Shown here piece by piece: positions 47,301 through 58,928 of a stretch of DNA of 64,000 nt. Position numbers and translations under genes: made by a program. Numbering within the stretch: position 1 is the first letter of the stretch; the number at the start of each line of letters is the position of its first letter. The notes under the pieces were generated by a model. That model made no database searches and had not been told where the DNA came from. It was given only the letters and a program-made list of their open reading frames with translations. Source of the stretch: Symsagittifera roscoffensis (lineage: Eukaryota > Xenacoelomorpha > Acoela > Convolutidae); assembly GCF_963678635.1 (NCBI RefSeq), contig NC_087063.1, forward strand, positions 84,615,574 through 84,679,573. The letters are read 5' to 3'.

Positions 47301-47494
47301 AACCTTCAAAAAACGTAATACAGATTAACAATTGGCGTGATGTTTTTGTATCAACCAACATTGCAAGGATTAAGTATGTTGTTGCGGTTATTCGTGAAGC
47401 ATATTCAAAATCATCGACGTCATGGAAAATCAACTTGCAAACATTTGTGTCATGGCAAGTATGGAAGATAAGAAATACAAATTGCTCCTTCTGA
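44325..47494 (+). pseudogene. LINE ORF2, copy L-6, best-preserved full-length copy
   Basis: Endonuclease 44438-45130 (QEAK, GDFN, LIDYVF, SDH). RT-N runs to the TAA at about 45547 shared with L-2; SSPGPDG lies near 45636 and DFSKAFDRVDR near 46018, followed by TAA. In motif B the first Gly of GVRQGCPLS is Cys. From YADD (about 46312) the frame is open to the normal stop, including the C-terminal C-x2-C-x8-H-x4-C and the end WQVWKIRNTNCSF. The shared breaks (N-terminal, post-endonuclease, pre-FRPIS, after DRVDR, pre-YADD) are all present, so it is inactive as read. Confidence 0.9.
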
Positions 47495-48015
47495 TATAAA
47501 CTATAAGGACATGTTACACTTCAGCAACAAACCAGGATACCCGGTATCCGGTAAAAGTAATGTCAATTGAACAAAAACTGCTAAAAAGTAGAAGGTAGAT
47601 ATATCAAGCGTACCAGGATACTCTGTATCCGGTATTAAAAAATGTATTTTAAACACAAGTCACAGAAAGAACAAAAACAGTTTGACGATCAGGACACCCC
47701 GTATCCATTTGATCAAAAAATGTACAGAAACAGTTCAGAAACTATCTAGATGAGCTCTCAACAATTTAGAAGGTGTTTCTTGTGTTTACAATTAGGTTAC
47801 TAACTCGATAAATTGTTTCCGACAAATATGATGTTATTTGTTGTTAATATTGATTATGAAACTCTTAACTAAGCAAATTTAATTTACGATTTAAAAAAAA
47901 TTTAGTTCATGTTTTTGCCTTCTGATTTCTACATTTTGAAAGAGAAAAGCCTAATTTTTTTTCAAGTATATCTCCGGGTGAAGGCTTTTTTTGCCCCCCA
48001 CGAGTAAATCGAGTC
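47495..48015 (+). promoter_or_regulatory. LINE UTR with three hairpins, after L-6
   Basis: Counterpart of 24838-25360 with the same three words, including the perfect GGATAC-TCT-GTATCC. Confidence 0.55.
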
Positions 48016-48261
48016 ATGAGTCAACAACAATTGACGGAACCTCAGCTACCAATTACTCATAAAGTGCTGATTGAAACGGAGACAAAATTCAGAAATGCGC
48101 TAACAGCAAACAAATCGACGGCAGAAAAAAAACAAATCCAAATAATCAAAATCATCCCCCCATTCTCGAGAGAAAGTGTAAAGTCAGCAGAAAATCTAGC
48201 GCAGGCATATCGAAGTTGTGCTTCCGATATACTGAAAGAATTCCCTACAACAATGCAATAG
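48016..48261 (+). pseudogene. ORF1 head (ORF1X), copy g, open 81 codons
   Basis: MSQQQLTEPQLPITHKV… stays open to the TAG that precedes X; no frameshift here. It is the cleanest TAG-terminated head. Confidence 0.8.
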
Positions 48262-48264
48262 AAG

Positions 48265-49696
48265 GAACTATCTCTAGGTTTTTTGCCGAGGGAACTTTCG
48301 TTCCCGGTTCAGTATATAACAGTTATTCTTTAATCTGTTCAAGTTGTCAGAAATTGTTGCCAACTGTTCAAATGGTCAACAAAAATGTGGTAAAAAAAAG
48401 CTTTTCGATTTTAATAATCGTCTTCAGTGATGAACATCGAGTCAAAACATGCAAATTTATAACAAAATGAACCAAAAACACAAAAGGCAAGCAAGAAAAA
48501 GGACAGAAACACTGTCGCGCATGTAAAATAACCCGCATGTAGGATTAGTCTTAGAAGACGTAACTCAGTGTATAACTGCGAAACTCGTCTTTGGTGTTCA
48601 GCGCCGGCGTTCTGCGAATATAGACAGCTTCCTGTGCTTTAGTTTTGACTGTCTTCGATTGACACATGAGCCTCTTTATGTGCAAACAAATGTAGTAATT
48701 GTGCGTCCTGTCAAAAAAACTCGAGTAATTTTTCGCGATTTCTCTTCTGCTTTGTCAGAACTCGTGTACAGTATTATCCAAAAATAAAAATTACCTCGAG
48801 AGGTTTGCTTGATACTTCGTTCTCAACCAGAGGTCGTTGATAGCCCCATACAATTTAGACATCAATTTTAGCCTCTTACAAGCTCTTTCAAGGCTCTTGG
48901 GAGTATGAGAGAAGCAATCATTGTGAATCAACTAGTCGAAACCTAAACAAATTCAAATTAAAATGCAGCGTGTGAATTATGCTTCAGAGAAATTGGTTTT
49001 CCTTTTCTTATTTGAGCAGCCAGCCGGGAGCCTCACTACCAGAAACGCCACAACGCCAAAAATAATGGAACAATTCAAAAAATAGTGAATAGATAAACTT
49101 GAGACATGAATAATAATTACATTACAAGCTCAACCTGTGTTCAAAAGACATAAAAATTATAAATTCAGCGTCTTACAAAATTAGAAAACGAAAAGTAAGT
49201 CAAACCAAATAGGGTTCTTTGATTTACCGAACCAATCTAAAATCCAAAATCGGAATTTTTACAACATAGAAAAAACTCTTGAAGAAGTTTAATGAAAACA
49301 ATTAACGGAAGAAAAACAAATTATTGCTAAATGATCAACAATAAAAAAAGACAATCATGTTCAATCATTAAAAAAAGACAATCAAAAAATAACTCTTATT
49401 TTGCTACCAATCAAAATCATACCACATCAATTGTCATAATTGCCCCAAATCTTAGCTCCGGCTTGTCACCCATTAAAATTATCTTGACTTGAAAAAAGAG
49501 ATGTCAATATCTGTTCTTTATGATTACCTAAGAATCTTATTAGCAAACGACTGATTTGTAGCAAGAAGAAAACTTTATTCTGAGCAGGGTTTTTTAAGTG
49601 GAGTCATCAAAAAATAGCATCACTCGTGTAAATTCGAAAACTTGACATCGTTCAATTTAGAAATAATTGAAGAAAAAAAACACACGTGCAATATAG
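48265..49696 (+). mobile_element. Module X, copy 7 (148-bp internal deletion)
   Basis: Same length and same 148-bp deletion as copy 2, offset 22656 bp. Followed by the ORF2 tail; a complete head-X-tail unit. Confidence 0.82.
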
Positions 49697-50266
49697 TCAT
49701 GGGAAGTATGGAAGATAAGAAATACAAATTGCTCCTTCTGATATAAACTATAAGGACATGTTAGACTTCAGCAACAAACCAGGTTACCCGGTATCCGGTA
49801 AAAGTAAAGTCAATTGAACAAAAACTGCTAAGAAGTAGAAGATAGATATATCAAGCGTACCAGGACACTTTGTATCCGGTATTAAAAAAATTATTTTAAA
49901 CAAGTCACAGAAAGAATAAAAACAGTTTGACGATCAGGACACACCGTATCCATTTGATCAAAAAATGTACAGAAACAGTTCAGAAACTATCTAGATGAGC
50001 TCCCAACAATTTAGAAGGTGTTTCTTGTGTTTACATTTAGGTTACTAACTCGATAAATTGTTTTCGACAAGTATGATGTTATTTGTTGTACATATTGATT
50101 ATGAAAATTTTTACTAAAAAGTTTAATTTACAATTTAAAAAAATATATATATATAGAGATGATGTTTTTATCTTCTGATTTTTACATTTTGAAAGAAAAA
50201 ATCTAATTTTTTTTCAAGTATATCTCTTTTTGCCCCCCATTGCCCCCCATTGAGTAAAACCAAGTC
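49697..50266 (+). mobile_element. ORF2 3' tail plus LINE UTR upstream of L-7
   Basis: ORF2 tail 49697-49741, then the UTR with hairpins. The pre-ATG block is rearranged: the 'ccgggtgaaggc' hairpin is lost and 'gccccccatt' is duplicated. Confidence 0.7.
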
Positions 50267-51505
50267 ATGAGTCAACAACAACTGACGGAATCTCAGCTAT
50301 CAATTACTCATGAAGTGCTGAATGAAACGGAGACAAAATTGAGAAATGCGCTAACAGCAAACAAAGCGACAACAGAAACAAAACAAATCCAAATAATCAA
50401 AATAATCCCCCCATTCTCGAAAGAAATTGTGAAGTCAGCTGAAAATCTGTCGCAGGCTTATCGGAGTTGTGCTTCCGATATACATAAACAATTCCCCACA
50501 ACAATGCAACAGAAAATGACAATCTCAAAAACAATAACTGTGACAAATATGACCGCAAACTTCATACACTGACAGTAATTGCTCCCCCCGAAGCAGAGCA
50601 ATTCATAACTAGCATCAAAAGCGAAGAAATCATTCTACTTAACAGGACGGTATTTCCCTGGGATGCTTTCCAAGGTCTCATAGACCCAAGAACATTTACC
50701 CTAAACTAGCCAAAATCAAATCGTCGAACTTGCCTTATGTATGCAACGATATCGAAGCGAAATTTATTCTCAAATTGCCAGAAGACATAACTCATAGCCC
50801 CATATTCCAATGTGAGACCTGTATCGTAACTGAACCGGGTCAGTATGTTTACACAAGAAGAGCCATTTTAGAAGTTAAAATTCAAAATGAAGAACAAGAG
50901 AAAAAGCTGACGCGGTCTTACAAATCGAGAATGGATGGCTTCAAAATGTGGGAAGGTGTAGAAATCTCGTTTCACATACTTTCACTACATGAATGTCAAA
51001 AATGCAAGATGTCTGGACGCCAAGAAAAAGGTCATCACGATGATTGGTGCAACATAGAAACCAAATAACCAATAATCCAAATAATCAGTACCCACAAAAA
51101 CCAAGCTCCAATAATGCCAGCGACGAGAAAAACGATGACGAAACAACCAGCGATAAGTTTTGTAATGGTACCGAAAATGAAGAAGATAAGAATGTCGAAA
51201 CACCACCATCTAGAGTTTTGATAAATGAATCTAAAACAAACAGTGTAGCAACTCCAAGTGAAGAAAAACAAAAGGATGAGGTTCTCAACAATCAGGTCGT
51301 AGATTTTCATTCTTAGTCAGCAAAAGAAAAAAAAGACAATTTAAATATCAAAAATAACAAACGAAAATGTTCCTTTGATGGAAGAATGCTTAAAAAAAGA
51401 GAGCGTGAAACTTCACCAACCTCTTGGTCAGTTTTAACACGGAAGAATGGGCCTAAAGCGACATCTAAAAATAACGGAGAAGATTTGGTTGGAGTGAAGT
51501 GTTAG
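50267..51505 (+). pseudogene. LINE ORF1, copy L-7
   Basis: Duplicate of L-3 with the same frameshifts ('gtgacaaatatgacc', 'ttccctggg', 'atagaaaccaaataacc') and tail stop. It differs at the L-3 stop (here 'aaatcgtcg'). Zinc-knuckle ligands are present. Confidence 0.85.
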
Positions 51506-51515
51506 CAAAATTTCT

Positions 51516-52719
51516 ATGTGCAAAAAATCAGATATTTTTTGCGTTAATATTTTTAGCATAGAAATGCAGCTAAATTACACTCACTTATCAAAAAATGCCA
51601 AGTATTAAAAAACTCGCACAGTTTCATTTTGTGCACTCAGGAAGCAAAAATATCAAAACTTACAAATATACATTTGAGTTTACTGGATAACGATAATGTT
51701 TTATTCGATTTCACACCGGGCTCAAATAATTCTGGTGGTTTCTTAATGTTATGGTCATCAAACTTGAGTCCTGCAAAAAAAATTGCTTCAAGTACAGGTT
51801 TTCAATTGTTAAATTTTGTCAAACTTGATTGGTTTGTTATCAACGTGTATGCAAACCCAAATTCATTCCAAGCAACTTTGAATTCCCTGAAATTAAGCAT
51901 CAGATTTTTTCCTTATAATTCGAAAATTATCATGATGGGTGATTTTAATGCGCTGAGTTATGACAATATTAACAGTTCTTCAATACTTAAGTTAAATGAT
52001 GCACGTATCAAACCATTTACCCAACTCAAAGAACAAGTTCATGATTGTTTTGGTTTTGTTGATTTTGCACTCAAGAATGATTTTTGTGATTATACAAATT
52101 ATGACAAACAACATAAAACTTTTGCGCGCATAGATTATGTTTTTATGAAATTCGAAACAGAGTATGACTCTATGCAAAGCACTCAAATATCAATTTCTGA
52201 TCATTTAGTCTTACACGTTTTTGTTAAGCCATCTAACTTGTATCAGCGCGGCCCTAGTTACTGGAAACTAAATGAGGAAATTTTAAAAAACAACGCCAGT
52301 ACAATTTTCGTGACCTTCTGAGGTTTATTCAAGAAAACAAAAAGCGTGTAGATCAGAAAGAACTTAAAACATTGAAGTATCACAAAAATGTTCTCAGAAA
52401 TTGCATTTACAGCGAAAAAAGTCCAAACCCTAGTTTGATTGAAAAATATCATTTGCTGCTGGAAAATCTTCAAAAAGTTTCCAAGGAAAAAGATTTTTCA
52501 GACTATCGAAAAATTCAGAAAACTCTCAGCTATACATTTGAGGGTGTGCCCAAATTTTGTAGTCAATGGACCTCAAAGAACACAATTAATTCAATCAAGC
52601 GAATTGAAGTGGATCAGAACGTTTATCATACGGATGAGGATATTCTCAATCAATTTCGAAAGTATTTTTCAAATATTTTTTCAAATAAATCTACAACAGA
52701 CTCCGATCAACTACTAATG
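51516..52719 (+). pseudogene. LINE ORF2, copy L-7: endonuclease and start of RT
   Basis: Endonuclease 51629-52321 with GDFN and SDH; RT-N 52372-52719, then cut at 'ctactaatg' and joined through a short filler to the endonuclease of L-8. Confidence 0.85.
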
Positions 52720-52734
52720 CAAAAAGTTGCCCGC

Positions 52735-55649
52735 ATCCTGCAAAAATAGTTGCTTCAAGTCCAGGTTTTCAATTGTTAAGTTTTGTCAAACTTGATTGGT
52801 TTGTTATCAACGTTTATGCAAACCCAAATTCATTCCAAGCAACTTTGAATTCCCTGAAATTAAGCATCAGATTTTTTCCTAATAATTCGAAAATTATCAT
52901 GATGGGTGATTTTAATGCGCTGAGTTATGACAATATTAACAGTTCTTCAATACTTAAGTTAAATGATGCACGTATCAAACCATTTACCCAACTCAAAGAA
53001 CAAATTCATGATTGTTTTGGTTTTGTTGATTTTGCACTCAAGAATGAATTTTGTGATTATACAAATTATGACAAACAACATAAAACTTTTGCGCGCATAG
53101 ATTATGTTTTTATGAAATTCGAAACAGAGTATGACTCTATGCAAAGCACTCAAAATCACTTTCTGATCATTTACTCTTACACGTTTTTGTTAAGCCATCT
53201 AACTTGTATCAGCGCGGCCCTAGTTACTGGAAACTAAATGAAGAAATTTTAAAAAAACAACGCCAGCACAATTTTCGTGACCTTCTGAGGTTGATTCAAG
53301 AAAAAAAAAGCGTGTAGATCAGAAAAAACTTAAAACATTGAAGTATCACGAAAATGTTCTCAGAAATTGCATTTACAGCGAAAAAAGTCCGAACCCTTGT
53401 TTGATTGAAAAATATCATTTGGTGCTGGAAAATCTTCAAAAAGTTTCCAAGGAAAAAGATTTTTCAGACTATCGAAAAATTCAGAAAACTCTCAGCTATG
53501 CATTTGAGGGTGTGCCCAAATTTTGTAGTCAATGGACCTCAAAGAACACAATTAACTCAATCAAGCAAATTCAAGTGAATCAGAACGTTTATCATACGGA
53601 TGAGGATATTCTTAATCAATTTCGAAAGTATTTTTCAAATATTTTTTCAAATGAATCTACAACAGACTCCGATCAACTACTAATGACATTTTTATCAAAA
53701 CATAAACTCGAAAATAATGAGCATGATGGCTATAATTACTTTACAGAAGATGAAATTCACTTGGTTATAAACAAATTGAATTTGAAAAGCTCGCCTGGAC
53801 CAGACGTCCTCACATCTCAGCTATATAAGACTTTTACGGATGAGTTTTGTTCAATTTTAGCTAAAGTTTTTAATCATTTTGATCATGGTGAAAACTTCCA
53901 AACAGTTTTTGTTTAGCAATAATCAAACTGCTTACGAAATCTGAAAATGCCATAGCAGTACAAGATTTTTGCCCCATCAGCCTCATGAATACTGACGCGA
54001 AAGTCTTTGCCCATATAGTCTGTAATAGAATTAAAAAAGACATTTGCAAGTTATAAAAAACAATCAGCACGCGTATTTGCCTGGAAGACAATTGCACACA
54101 GCAATACGAAAGTTGAAAAAAGCGATTACACCAGAACGATTGGCTAACAGAGGTTCATGTGCTGTAAAATTAGACTTTTCTAAAGCGTTTGACAGAGTTG
54201 ACAGATAACTTCTCATGAAAATTTTGAAAGGGTTAAACCTTGATGAGTTTTCAGTTAGAGATATTGAAACTTTGTATTTAGACTCGAAAGCAGTAATTGA
54301 GATAAATGATTTTTTATTAGCCAGCTTCAAAATTCATCGCGGTGTGAGACAAGGTTGTCCTCTTTCCGCACTTTTATTCATAGTTTTTATCGAACCCTTC
54401 TTCAAGCAATTGAATCTACAGAAACAATTGAAGGTTTCTGGTTATTGTGCCCCAAATTAGTTTCATATGCAGACGACATAACTTGCCGTATCAAAATCCG
54501 ATGTATTGACACTTTGTTTTGCTTAATCGATACATTTTGCAGACAAACTCAAATGATGATTAACATAAGTAAAAATGAAGTGCTTTCCATACCTGATTTA
54601 TCACCCTATAAAACAGTCAAGGAAACAAAAATACTTGGTGTCTTGTTTTACACTTCCCAAAAAGTTGAAAATATTGAACTATTGTTGAGTTCTCAAATTC
54701 AAAAACATCGCGGGTTAATTTCACTAAGTAAATCTTTGAGAGCCAAATCATTAACACTGTCAGTTTATGTTCTCCCTAAATTTTTTCATTTGGCTCGTCA
54801 TACTACAGTTAACTTGGAAACTGTTAGTAAATGCCAAGAATTATTAAATACAGAATTGAAAAAATCAAGTAGACTCGACATAAGGAAAGAAATTTTATAT
54901 CACCCCATCTTAGATGGTGGGGTAGGCTTAACATGCCTACAACTCAAACTTTTTAGTCTAAAAATTATCAATTTCTTTGCTTCTGATATGTCAGATCAAA
55001 ATAGTTTGTTACCAACAGGATTTATTTTCTCGAAAGAAATTAAAAATTTGTTGAGAAATACGAACATCTCTATTGAAATAAGTTCGAGTGATTTTGCAAT
55101 TATTTCAAACATTACCAATAGCCGTTTAATTATAACAGTACAGACAAAATCGCGAGGTGTTTATTATTTCTGCTTACAAAACTGTAGTTTTCATAGAGCT
55201 GCGATTTCCCGCTTGTGTTTTGCTGCAAACCGTTACCTCTGTTCAGAAGAAGAATTGATTAAATTTACAGGCAAAGTTTGGAAAAATTCAATGCTTGATG
55301 TATGGGAAAAAAACTTTCTTTATAAATTTGCGTACGCTGTTTTTAAAGATCGAGAAAAGCGGTGGTTTTTATTTCTTGAGAATGCCCCCGAATGTTTCGA
55401 TTGTAATTTAGAATGCGAAACATTCGAACACCTACTTTTCAGTTGTACATCGCTACAACCTTCAAAAAACATATACAGATTAACAATTGGCGTGATGTTT
55501 TTGTATCAACCAACATTGCAAGGCTTAAGTATGTTGTTGCGGTTATTCGTGGTGCATATTCAAAATCATCGACGTCATGGAAAATCAACTTGCAAACATT
55601 TGTGTCATGACAAGTATGGAAGATAAGAAATACAAATTGCTCCTTCTGA
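52735..55649 (+). pseudogene. LINE ORF2, copy L-8, 5' truncated
   Basis: Begins inside the endonuclease at 'tcctgcaaaaatag' and keeps INVYANP, GDFN and DYVF; 'caaaatcactttctg' shifts the SDH end. At 53249 the run before 'caacgcc' has seven A (six in other copies), which restores continuity from the endonuclease into the RT for this copy only. The RT continues in the usual frames; DFSKAFD at about 54172, RQGCPLS at about 54345, YADD at about 54470. The C-terminal CCHC is intact and the last part is shifted as in L-2 and L-4. Confidence 0.87.
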
Positions 55650-56172
55650 TATAAACTATAAGGACATGTTACACTTCAGCAACAAACCAGGATACCCGGT
55701 ATCCGGTAAAAGTAATGTCAATTGAACAAAAACTGCTAAAAAGTAGAAGGTAGATATATCAAGCGTACCAGGATACTCTGTATCCGGTATTAAAAAATGT
55801 ATTTTAAACACAAGTCACAGAAAGAACAAAAACAGTTTGACGATCAGGACACCCCGTATCCATTTGATCAAAAAATGTACAGAAACAGTTCAGAAACTAT
55901 CTAGATGAGCTCTCAACAATTTAGAAGGTGTTTCTTGTGTTTACAATTAGGTTACTAACTCAATAAATTTTTTTCGACAAATATGATGTTATTTGTTGTA
56001 CATATTGATTATGAAACTCTTAACTAAACAAATTTAATTTACGATTTAAAAAAAAAATTTAGTTCATGTTTTTGCCTTCTGATTTCTACATTTTGAAAGA
56101 GAAAAGCCTAATTTTTTTTCAAGTATATCTCCGGGTGAAGGCTTTTTTGGCCCCCCACGAGTAAATCGAGTC
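55650..56172 (+). promoter_or_regulatory. LINE UTR with three hairpins, after L-8
   Basis: Counterpart of 34291-34814, offset about 21.36 kb. Confidence 0.55.
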
Positions 56173-56490
56173 ATGAGTCAACAACAATTGACGGAATCTC
56201 AGCTACCAATTACTCATGAAGTGCTGATTGAAACGGAGACAAAATTCAAAAATGCGCTAACAGCAAACAAATCGACGGCAGAAAAAAAACAAATCCAAAT
56301 AATCAAAATCATCCACCCATTCTCGAGAGAAAGTGTAAAGTCAGCAGAAAATCTAGCGCAGGCATATCGAAGTTGTGCTTCCGATATACTGAAAGAATTC
56401 CCTTCAACAATGCAGCAGAAGGAACTATCTCTAGGTTTTTTGCCGAGGGAACTTTCGATCCCGGTTCATTATATAACATTTATTCTCTAA
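56173..56490 (+). pseudogene. ORF1 head fused in frame to X, copy h (105 codons)
   Basis: As copy c: MSQQQLTESQLPITHEV… continues into X, ending ELSIPVHYITFIL before TAA. Confidence 0.65.
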
Positions 56491-57991
56491 TCTGTTCAAG
56501 TTGTCAGAAATTGTTGCCAACTGTTCAAATGGTCAACAAAAATGTGGTAAAAAAAAGCTTTTCGATTTTATTAATCGTCTTCAGTTATGAACATTGAGAC
56601 AAAACATGCAAATTTATAACAAAATGAACAAAAAACATAAAAGGCAAGCAAGAAAAAGGACAGAAACACTGTCGCGCAAGTAAAATGACCCGCATGTAGG
56701 ATTAGTCTTAGAAGACGTAACTCAGTGTATAACTGCGAAACTCTACTTTGGTGTTCAGCGCCGGCGTTCTACGAATATAGACAGCTTCCTGTGCTTTAGT
56801 TTTGACTGTCTTCGATTGACACATGAGCCTCTTCATGTGCAAACAAATGTAGTAATTGTGCGTCCTGTCAAAAAAACTCTAGTAGTTTTTCGCGATATCT
56901 CTTCTGCTTTGTCAGAACTCGTGTACAGTATTATCCAAAAATATAAATTACCTCGAGAGGTTTGCTTGATACTTCGTTCTCAACCAGAGGTCGTTGATAG
57001 CCCCATACAATTTAGACATCAATTTTAGCCTCTTACAAGCTTTTTCAAGGCTCTTGGGATTATGAGAGAAGCAATCATTGTGAATCAACTGGTCGAAACC
57101 TAAACAAATTCACATTAAAATGCAGCGTGTAAATTATGCTTCAGAGAAATTGGTTTTCCTTTTCTTATTTGAGCAGCCAGCCGGGAGCCCTAACATGGAG
57201 GCTCCTCATTTAGGATTGAACAAAAGCTCACTTAATCATGATGTGCTTATTAAACTTCAGCTATCTTGCATGCGCTCGTCTAAAAATTGTAGCGCATAAG
57301 CTATTTGAAACGGAAATTATAGAATCATATGATTGCATCACTACCAGAAACGCCACAACGCCAAAAATAATGGAACAATTCAAAAAATAGTGAATATATA
57401 AACTTGAGACATGAATAATAATTACATTATAAGATCAATCTGTGTTCAAAAGACATAAAAATTATAAATTCAGCGTCTTACAAAGTTAGAAAACGAAAAG
57501 TAATCAAACCAAATAGGGTTGTTTGATTTACCGAACCAATCTGAAATCCGAAATCGGAATTTTTACAACATAGAAAAAACTCTTGAAGAAGTTTAATGAA
57601 AACAATTAACGGAAGAAAAACAAGTTATTGCTAAATGATCAACAATAAAAAAAAGACAATCAGGTTCAATCATTAAAAAAAGACAATCAAAAAATAACTC
57701 TAATTTTGCGACCAATCAAAATCATACCACATCAATTGTCATAGTTGCCCCAAATCTTAGCTCCGGCTTGTCACCCATTAAAATTATCTTTACTTGAAAA
57801 AAGAGATGTCAATATCTGTTCTTTATGATTACCTAAGAATCTTATTAGCGAACGACTGATTTGTAGCAAGAAGAAAACTTTATTCTGATCAGGGTTTTAT
57901 GTGAAGTCATGAAAAAATAGCATCACTCGTTTATATTCGAAAACTTGACATCATTTAATTCAGAAATAAATGAAAAAAAACGCACGTGCAA
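56422..57991 (+). mobile_element. Module X, copy 8 (no internal deletion)
   Basis: Contains the longest version of the X frame: 56684-57025, 114 codons without an ATG, ending SPIQFRHQF before TAG. In the other copies an earlier TAA cuts the frame 31-32 codons from this end. The 59-codon ATG frame starts at 57120. The end 'cgcacgtgcaa' is joined to 'tttagttaattttctccggg' (a shortened UTR) and a last ORF1. Confidence 0.8.
56684..57025 (+). CDS. ATG-less 114-codon frame in module X, unknown
   Basis: Contains RLTHEPLHVQTNVVIVRPVK, ISSALSELVYSII and PREVCLILRSQPEVVDSP. The amino-acid text is not low-complexity and most differences between X copies keep the frame. After the TAG the same frame continues PLTSFFKAL…MREAIIVNQLVET in every copy that reaches that far, as if an older, longer protein had been cut by one stop. 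I do not recognise the family; it could be a captured host exon or part of an unknown element protein. Confidence 0.3.
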
Positions 57992-58049
57992 TTTAGTTAA
58001 TTTTCTCCGGGTGAAGGCTTTTTTTGCCCCCCACTAGTAAAACCGAGTC

Positions 58050-58532
58050 ATGAGTCAACAACAATTGACGGAATCTCAGCTTCCAATTACTCATGAAGTG
58101 CTGATTGAAACGGAGACAATATTCAGAAATGCGCTAACAGCAAACAAATCGACGGCAGAAAAAAAACAAATCCAAATAATCAAAATCATCCCCCAATTCT
58201 CGAGAGAAAGTGTAAAGTCAGCAGAAAATCTGGCGCAGGCATATCGAAAATGTGCTTCCAATATACTGAAAGAGTTCCGTACAACCATGCAACAGAAGAT
58301 TACAATCTCAAAAACAATAACTGTGACAAAAGATGACCGAAAGCTTCATACACTGATAGTTATTGCTCCCCCCGAAGCAGAGCAATTCATAACTAGCATC
58401 AAAAGCGAAGGAATCAATCTACTTAACAGGATGCTATTTCCCATGGGATGCTTTCCAAGGTCTCATAGACCCAAGAACATTTACCCTAAACTAGCCAACA
58501 TCAAATTGTCGAATTTGCCTTATGTATGCAAC
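58050..58532 (+). pseudogene. ORF1, last copy, truncated by the array end
   Basis: An ORF1 of the second subtype (KSTAEK, FSRESV) that is not interrupted by X. It reads on through KDDRKLHTLIVIAPPEAEQF to LSNLPYVCN, where homology stops and unrelated sequence 'cccgggtcgagatcccg' begins. It shows that the X-bearing heads derive from an ORF1 subtype that once had its own downstream part. Confidence 0.82.
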
Positions 58533-58563
58533 CCGGGTCGAGATCCCGCTCATAAACCGCTCA

Positions 58564-58928
58564 AGATATGGGCGGTTTGAGCGGTTTTCCAGCACGATTT
58601 GAGCGGTTCAAACCATTAAACCAATTAAAACCAACAAAAAGGCCTGGAAAGGTAATGTGACGCTAATATGCAGTTGAAATACTACCTGGGTTGACCTCCA
58701 TATGCTTATCTTACATTTCCCGACACCGAAAAGGCTCCTCTTACAATTTCATACATCAAATGTATGGAAAAATGCTTATCAAACAATTTTCATACACTTT
58801 CAAAAAACCATTGAAAAAAGATTCAATATAGTTTCTCTGAGTATTTGAACCAAATAAAACCGTCTGGTAAGGAAAAATAACTACGTTTATTTTTTTTGGA
58901 AAAAAATTTTTATCCTAGAGTTTCCAAA
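58564..58928. mobile_element. Short repeat element, long copy (~365 bp)
   Basis: Shares 'gatatgggcggttt' to 'catcaaatgta' and the end 'cctagagtttcca' with 60641-60878, which has lost about 125 internal bp. Near the start, 'aaaccgctc' (58555) and 'gagcggttt' (58579) form a perfect 9-bp inverted repeat. No coding capacity and no A tail. Confidence 0.6.

Larger units (their letters stand above)
14935..58532 (+). mobile_element. 43.6-kb composite LINE/X array, all one orientation
   Basis: Eight copies (L-1 to L-8) of one non-LTR retrotransposon and eight copies or fragments of module X follow one another head to tail on the plus strand with no host sequence between them. X modules begin at 14935, 25609, 35064, 35976, 41018, 41930, 48265 and 56422. 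The most complete higher-order unit is X - UTR - ORF1 - ORF2 (truncated in the RT) - ORF1 (truncated 5') - ORF2 (to its end) - UTR - ORF1 head, about 9.5 kb without the LTR insertion. Sequence identity between units is very high, while ORF2 is broken alike in all. Both array ends are abrupt and no target duplication links them. Confidence 0.9.

Noticed and set aside
58530-58550. tRNA-like T-arm/B-box ('cgggtcgagatcccg')
   Set aside because: The loop lacks the TTC start and no A-box or acceptor stem is found upstream, which is LINE sequence.
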